From CAG-273 sp963929915 (GTDB lineage Bacteria > Bacillota > Clostridia > TANB77 > CAG-508), in assembly GCA_963929915.1 (NCBI GenBank), contig CAWVJY010000001.1, positions 1 to 64,000 on the forward strand: 64,000 nucleotides of DNA, given 5' to 3'. Position numbers and translations under genes: made by a program. The notes beneath the pieces were generated by a model. That model worked only from the letters and a program-made list of their open reading frames with translations. It ran no database searches and had not been told where the DNA came from. Position 1 is the first letter of the stretch. Each line of letters opens with the position of its first letter. This document shows, one piece after another, positions 18,408-27,400 of the stretch.

Positions 18408-18611
18408 CAAGAGGTACAAAATTAAGTGGGCATTCTGTATTAAAATCTTTTTAATAAAGTTTTATAATAATTTTTATGCAGATTTTCATAGGATTGCTAT
18501 ATAGTTTTTATATTTTTATAGAATTATTATATAAACTTTATTCCCTTTCTTTTTTGTTTTTTCTTAACTTTTGTTTTCCTTAAGAGTGCCCATTTAGTTT
18601 TGTACCTCTTG
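18408..18611. repeat. Long inverted-repeat element, family B
   Basis: 29-nt arms at 18408-18436 (CAAGAGGTACAAAATTAAG...) and 18583-18611 pair at 26/29. All three differences become G-U pairs if transcribed from the plus strand. The 146-bp interior is AT-only-like and itself weakly palindromic. It fills the gap between the convergent Asn-rich gene and uvrA. It may be a MITE-like element or a long-range terminator structure. The CAAGAGGTAC end also appears in the terminator at 15965. Confidence 0.6.
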
Positions 18612-18694
18612 CTATCTATTTTTACTTAAGCCATTTTTATTAACTCTATAACATATTTATTAAAAAATTTGATAAATCTACTTCTTTTTAAAAT

Positions 18695-21520
18695 TTATTT
18701 TTCCAAATATTTTTTCAAGAATTTTCCCGTATAGCTTTGTTCATTTTTTACAATTTGTTCTGGTGAACCTACTGCTATAATTTGTCCACCTTTTTCTCCA
18801 CCTTCTGGTCCTAAGTCGATAATATAGTCTGCTGTTTTGATTAAATCTAAATTATGCTCAATTACTACAATGCTGTTTCCGGTGTCTACTAGTCTTTGCA
18901 AAATGTCTACTAATTTATGAACATCTGCAATATGTAAGCCAGTGGTTGGTTCGTCTAAAATGTACAATGTTTTTCCTGTTGCTTTTTTAGAAAGTTCTGT
19001 AGCCAATTTTACACGTTGTGCTTCCCCACCAGATAATGTAGTAGAAGGTTGTCCTAACTTTATATAGCCAAGCCCTACATCTGCTAAGGTTTGAATTTTA
19101 TTTTTGATTCTTGGCACATTTTTGAAGAACTCTAAAGCTTCTTCTACTGTCATATCTAAAACATCACTAATATTTTTACCTTTATATTTTACTTCTAAAG
19201 TTTCTCTGTTATAACGTTTTCCTTTACATACTTCGCAAGGCACATAGATATCTGGTAAAAAGTGCATTTCTATTTTATGAACGCCATCTCCAGAACAAGC
19301 TTCACATCTACCACCAGTTACATTAAAACTAAATCTACCTTTGTCATAGCCACGCATTTTAGCTTCTTGTGTACTTGCAAAAATATCACGAATAATATCA
19401 AATACTCCCGTATAAGTAGCAGGATTCGAACGAGGAGTTCTACCAATTGGAGATTGGTCGATATTAATAATTTTATCAATATTTTCTAAGCCTTTTATTT
19501 CTTTATATTTTCCTGGTCTTTCGTTAGAGCCATAAATTTCTTTTGCAACAGCTTTATATAGAATTTCATCTACTAAAGTACTTTTTCCAGAACCAGAAAC
19601 ACCTGTAACACAAATGAATTGACCTAATGGAAATTTAACATTAATATTTTTTAAATTATGTTCTGTAGCACCTTTTATTTCAATTGCTTTTCCGTTGGAT
19701 TTTCTTCTTTTCTTTGGAACTGCAATTTGTTTTTTGCCACTTAAGTATTGTCCTGTTATAGATTCTGGAACTTGCTTAATTTCTTCTGCTGTTCCTTGTG
19801 CAATAACTCTTCCTCCATGTACACCGGGACCTGGTCCTATATCGATAATTTGGTCTGCTGCATACATAGTGTCTTCATCATGTTCTACTACTAATACCGT
19901 ATTTCCCAAATCTCTTAATTTTCTAAGTGTTGCTAACAACCTATCATTATCTCTTTGATGTAGACCAATACTTGGTTCGTCTAAAATATATAATACACCT
20001 GTTAACCCTGAACCAATTTGGGTTGCCAAACGAATACGTTGTGCTTCTCCTCCTGACAATGTTCCTGCTGCTCTAGATAAAGTTAAATAATCTAATCCAA
20101 CATCTATTAAGAATTGTAAACGTTTATTCAATTCTTTTAAAATTTGGTCTGCAATCATTCTATCTTTATTATTTAACTCTAAAGAATTTAGAAAATCTTT
20201 TACTTTATCAATAGACATGTCTGTTAATTCATTAATATTTTTGTCTCCTACTTTTACTGATAAACTTTCTTTTTTTAATCTTGCTCCATGGCAGGTATAG
20301 CAAGGTTTTTCGCTCATATATAATTCATAAAAGTCACGCATGCCTTGTGATTTTGTTTCATGATATCTTCTATCTAGTGCAGGAAGTACTCCTTCAAAAG
20401 GGGTGCTAAATTTTCTAGTTCCGGCATAAGAGGTATATTCAAAATCTATTACTTCGTCTCCTGTACCATAAAGGATTTTTTCCAAAAACCATCTAGGCAA
20501 ATCTTTAATAGGAACTTTAATATCTACTCCATAATGTCTACCAATGCTTTCAAAATACATTTTAGCCATGGTGTCTCCCTTTTTCATAGTGCTTGAACCA
20601 AAGGCTTTTACCCCATCATAAAGTGTTTTATTTTTATCTGGTATAATTAAATTTTCGTCCATAACCATTAAATAGCCAATACCTGTACAAGTTGGGCAAG
20701 CTCCAAATGGGTTATTAAAAGAAAACATCCTTGGACTTAGTTCTTCTATACTAATATTACAATCTGGGCAAGCATAATTTTGGCTAAATAAAATTTCCTT
20801 TTCTCCTGGAATATCAATAGTAACAAGGTTGTTTGCACATTTTAAAGCTATCTCTACAGATTCAGTAAGTCTAGTCCTCATGTCTTGTTTAACCACTAAT
20901 CTATCTACAATTAAATCGATATTGTGCTTTTTCTTTCGGTCAATTGTAATATCATCTGTTAGCTCATAAGTTTGTTCATCAATTCTAACACGAACAAAAC
21001 CTTCTTTTTGAAAATCTTCTAAAAGTTTGGTATATTCTCCTTTTCTTCCACGAACCACTGGTGCTAGTATTTGAATTCTAGTACCTTCTGGGAAATTCAT
21101 AACTTGATCTACAATTTGGTCTATGGTTTGCTTTTCAATTTTTTTGCCACAATTAGGACAATATGGTACACCTATACGAGCATATAGTAAACGGATATAG
21201 TCATAAATTTCTGTAACAGTACCAACAGTAGAACGAGGATTACGAGAAGTTGTTTTTTGATCAATGGAAATAGCAGGAGAAAGCCCTTCTATGGATTCTA
21301 CTTCTGGTTTTTCCATTAAACCCAAAAATTGCCTAGCATAAGATGATAAACTTTCTACATATCTTCTTTGACCTTCTGCATATAAAGTATCAAATGCCAA
21401 AGAAGATTTTCCTGAACCAGAAAGACCTGTAATAACTACTAATTTATCCCTTGGGATTTCTAAATTAATATCTTTTAAATTATGTTCTTTTGCACCTTTA
21501 ATAACAATACTGTCTTGCAT
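18695..21520 (-). CDS. uvrA: Excinuclease ABC subunit UvrA
   Basis: UvrA recognises DNA lesions and loads UvrB in nucleotide excision repair. At 941 residues it is full length. It has two ABC ATPase halves: Walker A GLSGSGKSS (near residue 31) and GVSGSGKST (near residue 640), signature LSGGEAQRI and LSGGEAQRVKLA, and Walker B ILDEPSIGLHQRD and ILDEPTTGLHIAD. It also has zinc modules CPNCGKKI, CPDC...CPTC, CYTCHGARL and CEACSGDG...CEVCKGKRYN. The second zinc finger and the ID(Q)SPIGRTPRSNPATY segment are typical. No uvrB or uvrC lies nearby; the gene appears to be transcribed alone from the region just beyond 21520. Confidence 0.97.
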   Translation of the reverse strand: MQDSIVIKGAKEHNLKDINLEIPRDKLVVITGLSGSGKSSLAFDTLYAEGQRRYVESLSSYARQFLGLMEKPEVESIEGLSPAISIDQKTTSRNPRSTVGTVTEIYDYIRLLYARIGVPYCPNCGKKIEKQTIDQIVDQVMNFPEGTRIQILAPVVRGRKGEYTKLLEDFQKEGFVRVRIDEQTYELTDDITIDRKKKHNIDLIVDRLVVKQDMRTRLTESVEIALKCANNLVTIDIPGEKEILFSQNYACPDCNISIEELSPRMFSFNNPFGACPTCTGIGYLMVMDENLIIPDKNKTLYDGVKAFGSSTMKKGDTMAKMYFESIGRHYGVDIKVPIKDLPRWFLEKILYGTGDEVIDFEYTSYAGTRKFSTPFEGVLPALDRRYHETKSQGMRDFYELYMSEKPCYTCHGARLKKESLSVKVGDKNINELTDMSIDKVKDFLNSLELNNKDRMIADQILKELNKRLQFLIDVGLDYLTLSRAAGTLSGGEAQRIRLATQIGSGLTGVLYILDEPSIGLHQRDNDRLLATLRKLRDLGNTVLVVEHDEDTMYAADQIIDIGPGPGVHGGRVIAQGTAEEIKQVPESITGQYLSGKKQIAVPKKRRKSNGKAIEIKGATEHNLKNINVKFPLGQFICVTGVSGSGKSTLVDEILYKAVAKEIYGSNERPGKYKEIKGLENIDKIINIDQSPIGRTPRSNPATYTGVFDIIRDIFASTQEAKMRGYDKGRFSFNVTGGRCEACSGDGVHKIEMHFLPDIYVPCEVCKGKRYNRETLEVKYKGKNISDVLDMTVEEALEFFKNVPRIKNKIQTLADVGLGYIKLGQPSTTLSGGEAQRVKLATELSKKATGKTLYILDEPTTGLHIADVHKLVDILQRLVDTGNSIVVIEHNLDLIKTADYIIDLGPEGGEKGGQIIAVGSPEQIVKNEQSYTGKFLKKYLEK

Positions 21521-21729
21521 GTTTTCCCCCCTATATGTTTTTTACTTATATAATATAAATTTTTTATCATCTTTTCTTTTACAACATAAATATTATAAAA
21601 CATTGGTTCGGAAAAGTCAAGTTATTTTTCACTTTACTTTTCCAAATTTCTCTGCTATAATACCTATATTCCTATTTTTATTGGCTATATTATTTATTTA
21701 GCCAGAGGATTTTATTTTAGGAGGTTACT

Positions 21730-22089
21730 ATGAAAGAAAAGTTGCAACCGCGGAAAACACTTTTAGAAGTAATGTCTTTAATGGGAGTCCTTGCTGAAAT
21801 TGACGGCAAATTTCAGCAGACAACTATTTTGCCATATTCTTTGGCTAAATGGTTGGCAGATGAAGGAAAATGTGAAGTATGGTATGCAGGAAATTCTGAA
21901 TTTCACGCTATTCTCAAAGATTCTTCCGAAAACTTTCTGTGGTTAGTTCTTTATGAACACCCATACCCTGGGACTTTTAGTGAAGAACTCTACAAATTAG
22001 CTTGCAAAAAGCAGGACCGTGATTGGGCACTAAAAACTTATTATCCTACTAGTCATTTTTCTGAAGATGGATGTAGTATGGCAGAATAA
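21730..22089 (+). CDS. Hypothetical 119-aa protein
   Basis: A compact soluble protein I do not recognise. The ATG at 21730 has AGGAGG directly upstream. It shows an N-terminal helix (TLLEVMSLMGVLAEIDGKF), a central aromatic stretch (KCEVWYAGNSEFHAILKDSS, FLWLVLYEHPYPGTFSEEL), and Cys residues at the end. Its codons are noticeably richer in G and C than the neighbouring genes, a sign of possible recent acquisition. It is plus-strand, with its own strong terminator at 22101-22139, convergent with the L,D-transpeptidase gene. Confidence 0.55.
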   Translation: MKEKLQPRKTLLEVMSLMGVLAEIDGKFQQTTILPYSLAKWLADEGKCEVWYAGNSEFHAILKDSSENFLWLVLYEHPYPGTFSEELYKLACKKQDRDWALKTYYPTSHFSEDGCSMAE

Positions 22090-22100
22090 TGTAACCTACT

Positions 22101-22139
22101 AAAACAAGGCGAGTTCGATTCGAACTCGCCTTTTGTTTT
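22101..22139. terminator. Bidirectional terminator
   Basis: A 12-bp GC-rich perfect stem (AAGGCGAGTTCG/CGAACTCGCCTT) with a 3-base loop is flanked by an A-run on the left and a T-run on the right. It serves the plus-strand gene ending at 22089 and the minus-strand gene ending at 22140. Confidence 0.85.
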
Positions 22140-23513
22140 TTAAGATGCATATACAATGATAGGAATGCTTTTGGTAATGTTTTGATACAGAGTTTTCGCA
22201 GCTTCAATAGGAAGATTCACACACCCATGAGAACCATCTGTTTTATAAATATCCCCTCCAAAATATGCTTGCCCATTTTTATACCTCCAAGATGCGTCAT
22301 GAAAGCCAATGCCACCATTAAAAGGCATCCAATAAGTAACATAAGCATCATATTTGCTTAAATGGGCAGGAGATTGCTTATAGGTTAGGTAATAAATACC
22401 TGTAGGCGTTGCATAAACAGTATTCGCCATTCCAGTTACACAATCTGTTTCTAGAATACATTCACCTTCTTTATACATCCATACTTTCTGTCTGGCGAGG
22501 TCTAATTCCACATAAGTGTCGCCAAGTGTATAAGCAGACGAAGTATTTGTATAAATAGGCGTTTCTTGGTACTCTTTTCCTGTACCCAGTAAAGCTTTTA
22601 TATGTTCTGTTTGTGCTTCTTTATCCAAAGTAGGTCTCATGCTCCTTTGAACAGTAATTGTAATGTTTCCTAGGTAAGTAGCAGGAAATATTGTAGTAGA
22701 ATTTGTTTCCTTTACTCTGTCTGCTAGTTCTTCCACAAAGTAAGGGAGATTAGTATCTACATCAATTTGATAATTTCCTTCTTTATCTTGGTAAACCCAG
22801 TCCTTCATCACACTACTATCTAAAACAAGAACACTTCCGTCACTTAGAGTAAATTGAACATTGGTCATTAGGTAAGAATTCAGCTCATCCCTTTGCTTTA
22901 ATAGCATAGAATCTGTTTCTAAAATTGCAGGCTCTGCTCCAGTAATAGAGGTAAAATCAATAACCAAATTACCAGATTTTAGAAAATCGGTTACTAGGCT
23001 ATAAGCTTCTGCAAAGTCAATATAATTTCCACAAACTTCGGGAACGATTTCTAATAGTCCATCTTCTCCCAATTGTAAATAAGCATTTTGTGGTTCTACC
23101 ATATTTTCTTCTTGCAGTTCAGGAAGTCCTGTTAAATATTCTTTTACAGTTTCCTCTTCAAAAACAAATGAATCTTCTAGAGTATAGTTTTTGCTTTCTC
23201 CTTCTTTCTGTTTTTGCAATATTTTTTCTAAAGCTTGGGTATTTGCTAATTGTAGGTTAAAATTCTGGCTATCTACTTCATATTCTTTTCCATCTTGAAA
23301 AATAAATTGAATTTTTGCTTCGGTCATAAATTCATTAATTCTTTCCTCTGCTTTTTTTACCGACAAAAAAGAACAATCCACTCCTTGAATTACGGTACCA
23401 CGCCGGAAATGTGTACTACGAAAAAGCATCATTCCCAAAAACAAAGCTAGTGCAAGGACAATACAAATGATTAAGCAAAAAGAACTTCTATGCCGCCTTC
23501 TTCTTCTCATCAT
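22140..23513 (-). CDS. L,D-transpeptidase with peptidoglycan-binding domain (YkuD family)
   Basis: This 457-residue cell-wall enzyme has an Arg-rich cytoplasmic start (MRRRRRHRSS), one membrane anchor at about residues 12-29, a central region like the PG-binding-4 domains of clostridial Ldts (about residues 40-330), and a C-terminal YkuD domain. The active site is intact: IGFHDASW... and the catalytic SHGCVNLP, with the nucleophilic Cys. Such enzymes make 3-3 cross-links between meso-DAP residues of peptidoglycan. The ATG follows AGGAGG. The upstream neighbour is the 660-bp gene-free region with DnaA boxes; a second Ldt gene is at 41.6-42.8 kb. Confidence 0.9.
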   Translation of the reverse strand: MMRRRRRHRSSFCLIICIVLALALFLGMMLFRSTHFRRGTVIQGVDCSFLSVKKAEERINEFMTEAKIQFIFQDGKEYEVDSQNFNLQLANTQALEKILQKQKEGESKNYTLEDSFVFEEETVKEYLTGLPELQEENMVEPQNAYLQLGEDGLLEIVPEVCGNYIDFAEAYSLVTDFLKSGNLVIDFTSITGAEPAILETDSMLLKQRDELNSYLMTNVQFTLSDGSVLVLDSSVMKDWVYQDKEGNYQIDVDTNLPYFVEELADRVKETNSTTIFPATYLGNITITVQRSMRPTLDKEAQTEHIKALLGTGKEYQETPIYTNTSSAYTLGDTYVELDLARQKVWMYKEGECILETDCVTGMANTVYATPTGIYYLTYKQSPAHLSKYDAYVTYWMPFNGGIGFHDASWRYKNGQAYFGGDIYKTDGSHGCVNLPIEAAKTLYQNITKSIPIIVYAS

Positions 23514-24173
23514 AATATCCTCCTAAAAATTTTACTTGTTAGAGTGATTTCGCTCCAACAAAAAATAAGTAATGCAATTCCAATTATAGCATAATTTACA
23601 TAAGAAGTCAAAATTCCATCTTAAATTTGCTTTACAGAATTATATTTAACTTTTTAATTGACGATATAATTGTATTTAACTTTTCACTTAACATGTTATA
23701 TCACATATTAAAAAATTGTGGATAATTGTTATTATCAATTTTTTACTTTGTAATCTATTTGTCATATTTTCTACTGTGAAAATTCACTATATATTCACAA
23801 TTATGTCCTTTTTCGTCTTTTTTTGTATTTTATATTACAATTTAATGACAAAATCATTACAAATTAGCAATAATATTACATATAGTTTACATTAGGTTTA
23901 CAAAAAACAATATCCACAAGGCTGTGGATATTGTGGATAACTCTGTGAATAACTCAAAATAGAGAGATATTTTTGTGGATAACTTTTTAAGATTATGAGT
24001 TATTTTTTATGGTAACTCTTTATTTATTTTTATTTGACAAAATAGTCTAGTTTTATTTTCCATTTTTTGTATTTTTTGATTTTTTAATTTAACTTGATGC
24101 TATATTTTTACAGTAAAAATGTCAAGATTACTTTATTTTATAGAAGTAATCTATCTTTAGAATTATTAACTTT
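23514..24173. other. 660-bp gene-free region with a DnaA-box-like cluster
   Basis: No open reading frame with a ribosome binding site is present. The region is extremely AT-rich, with a direct repeat around 23640-23690 (two copies of a TATTTAACTTTT unit). DnaA-box-like 9-mers: TGTGGATAA at 23717-23725, 23932-23940 and 23974-23982; ATATCCACA at 23910-23918; TGTGGATAT at 23923-23931; TGTGAATAA at 23944-23952. Five lie within 75 bp, four in the same direction. The region is flanked by minus-strand genes on both sides, so it is not where a gene-direction switch happens. It is more likely a DnaA-binding/titration site, or part of an unusual origin, than a textbook oriC. Confidence 0.55.
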
Positions 24174-24458
24174 CTATAATATCACTAATAAAACTAGCAA
24201 AATTTCGCATAGTAAAATTGCTGGAAAACCAATTGCAAATTTAGCTTTTTGTGTTTTATGTCTAAAAATATACATACCTGCAATTCCTCCTATTCCTCCG
24301 CCTAACAATACTGGAATAAGAAGTGTATTTTCTGGAATTCTCCATTTTCCCCTTTTAGCTTTTCTTTTATCTAACCACATCATAAAAAATGCAATTAAAT
24401 TAATAATTACTAAATAAATAATAATATTTTGAATTGAAAAAATTTCTTGCAAATTCAT
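24174..24458 (-). CDS. DUF1294 family small membrane protein
   Basis: This 94-residue protein has three hydrophobic segments (about residues 10-27, 42-62 and 73-93) and the family motif FFMMWLDKRKAKRGKWRIPE between the first two, followed by LLLIPVLLGGGIGGIAGMYIFRHKT. These features define DUF1294, a small membrane domain of unknown role found alone or fused to cold-shock or S1-like domains. It starts 15 bp after the polC stop with AGGAG, so it is co-transcribed with polC. Confidence 0.85.
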   Translation of the reverse strand: MNLQEIFSIQNIIIYLVIINLIAFFMMWLDKRKAKRGKWRIPENTLLIPVLLGGGIGGIAGMYIFRHKTQKAKFAIGFPAILLCEILLVLLVIL

Positions 24459-24473
24459 ATTTTTCTCCTAATA

Positions 24474-27400
24474 TTAACCAAACAAACTCATTTGATTACT
24501 TTGACTCATACCTTTTAAGCAACCTACTTTTTGTAATAATTCAATTACAGATTTTCCTATTTTAGAACGGATTTTCATATCATCAATAGACATGAATTTT
24601 CCATCTTTTTTAGCCTCATCAATACCTTCTGCTGCAACAGTACCAAGTCCTGGTATGCTATTTAGTGGTGGTCTTATTTCTGTTTCAGACTCCATTTTAA
24701 ATTTAGTAGCATGTGATGCATATAAATCAATTGGCAAAAACTTAATTCCTCTTTCATACATTTCTAGTACTAATTCCAAAATAGCATACATATTCTTATC
24801 TTTTGTTGTTGCACTATTTCCTGCTAAATCAATTTCTTTCATTTTATTTTTTACACGTTCTTCCCCATAGCACATAATATCACTATCAAATTCATCTGCT
24901 CTAATGGTATAGTAAGCAGTGTAATATGCTGCAGGTTTATGTACTTTAAACCATGCAATACGAAAAGCATTTGTTACATAAGCTGCTGCATGGGCTTTTG
25001 GGAACATGTATTTTATTTTTTCACAAGATTTAATATACCAATCTGGTACATCATGTTCTTTCATAATAGATTTAAATTCTTCCCATTTTTCTGGGTCTTT
25101 TAAGGCTTTTCCTTTACGAACAGTTTCCATTATTTTAAAAGCTTTGTTAGGGTCTAAGCCCATTTTAATTAGGTAAATCATAATATCATCTCTACAACAA
25201 ATAGCATCTTGTAAAGTAACAGTTCCTTCTTCTATTAAAGTTTGTGCATTTCCAAGCCATACATCAGTACCATGGGACAATCCAGAAATACGAATTAACT
25301 CATCAAATGTAGTTGGTTTGGTATCTACTAACATCCCTCTTACAAATTTGGTACCAAACTCTGGTATTCCATAGCTTCCTACTTCTGATTTAATTTGTTC
25401 AGGTGTTACCCCTAATGCTTTTGTAGAACTAAAAATAGACATTGTTTCTTTATCATCTAAAGGTACTTTTGTTGGATCTATTCCTGTAATATCATATAAC
25501 ATACGAATCATGGTTGGATCATCATGTCCTAGAATATCTAGTTTTAACAAGTTTTGGTCAATGGAGTGATAGTCAAAATGAGTAGTTATAATATCAGAAT
25601 TTGGATCATCTGCAGGATGTTGTACAGGTGTAAATTCATAAATTTCTCTTCCTTTTGGTACTACAATAATACCTCCTGGGTGTTGTCCTGTTGTTCTTTT
25701 AATTCCTGTACAGCCTTGTGATAATCTTAATACTTCTGCATTACTAACAGGAATTCCTCTTTCTTCATAATATTTTTTTACATAGCCATAAGCAGTTTTG
25801 TCTGCTACGGTACCTACTGTTCCTGCTTTAAAAGTAGTTCCCTTTCCAAAAATTACTTCTGTGTATCTATGTGCTTTAGCTTGATATTCTCCTGAAAAGT
25901 TTAAGTCAATATCAGGCTCTTTGTCTCCATTAAATCCTAAGAAAGTTTCAAAAGGAATATCAATACCATCTTTAATTAATTTATGACCACATTTTGGACA
26001 ATCTTTATCTGGTAAGTCGAATCCACAAAGATAACCATAGTCTGTAAAATCAGAATATTTACAATTAGGACATCGATAATGTGGTGGAAGTGAATTTACT
26101 TCTGTAATACCTGTCATATTAGCTACAAAAGAAGAACCTACAGAACCTCTAGAACCTACAATATATCCATCTTCATTTGATTTCCATACTAACTTTTGTG
26201 CAATAATGTACATAACGGAGAATCCATTTTTAATAATAGAATTTAGTTCTTTATCTAATCTTGTTTGTACTAGTTCTGGTAAAGGATCTCCATAGAGTTC
26301 ATGTGCCTTCTTATAAGCAATGGTCTTAATGGTTTCTTCGCACCCTTCAATATATGGTGGACATTTTTCTGGAGAAATTGGACTTATTTTTTCACACATA
26401 TCTGCAATTTTATTGGTATTGGTTACAACTACCTCATAAGCTTTTTCTTCTCCTAAATATTCAAACTCTTTTAGCATTTCCTCTGTAGTACGTAAGTATA
26501 AAGGTGCTTGCTCATCTGCATCATCATAACCTTGACCTGCCATTAAAATTCTACGATAAATCTCGTCTTGTGGATCCATAAAATGTACGTCACAAGTAGC
26601 AACTACTGGTTTTTGTAATTTTTCACCTAACGCTACAATTTTACGGTTAATGTCTTGCAAATCTTCTACTGATTTTACGGTTTCATTTCTTACCATAAAC
26701 ATGTTATTGCCAATTGGTTGAATTTCTAAATAATCATAGTCACTTGCAATTTCTTCTAATTCCTCATCTGTTTTACCCGCAATAATAGCTCTATATAGTT
26801 CTCCCGCTTCACATGCACTTCCTAAAATTAAGCCTTCTGAATATTTTTTGTAAAGAGATTTTAAAATACGAGGCTTTTTATAGAAATAATGTAAATGAGA
26901 AAGAGAGATTAGCTTGTATAAATTTCTAAGCCCTACATAGTCTTTGGCTAAAATAATGGCATGATAAGTTGGTAATGATTTATAATCTGCACTACCACTT
27001 AATTTAGTATCAATATCATCTAAGGTAATGACTCCTTTTTCTTTTAACATATCAAGCATTACATTAAATACTTTCACAGTAGTATCTACATCATCTAAGG
27101 CTCTATGTGCTACTTCTACTTTAATTCCTAAATTTTCTGCAATAATACCTAATTTATATTTTTTATATTCTGGAAATAAATCTTTTGCCAAACGTAGAGT
27201 ATCAATATAGGTATTTCCTAATTTAAGTCCTAACTCTCCTGCGTTATACTTTAAAAATCCAATATCAAAATCTGCATTATGAGCAACTAATACACTATCC
27301 CCTATAAATTCTAATACCTTTGGTAAAACTTCTTCTATAGTTGGTGCATCTTTTACCATTTCATCTGTAATATTGGTTACTTCTACTACCCTTTGTGGAA

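Noticed and set aside
23514..24173. Chromosomal oriC
   Set aside because: DnaA boxes are present, but dnaA, dnaN and rpmH are absent and gene direction does not switch; reported only as a DnaA-box cluster.
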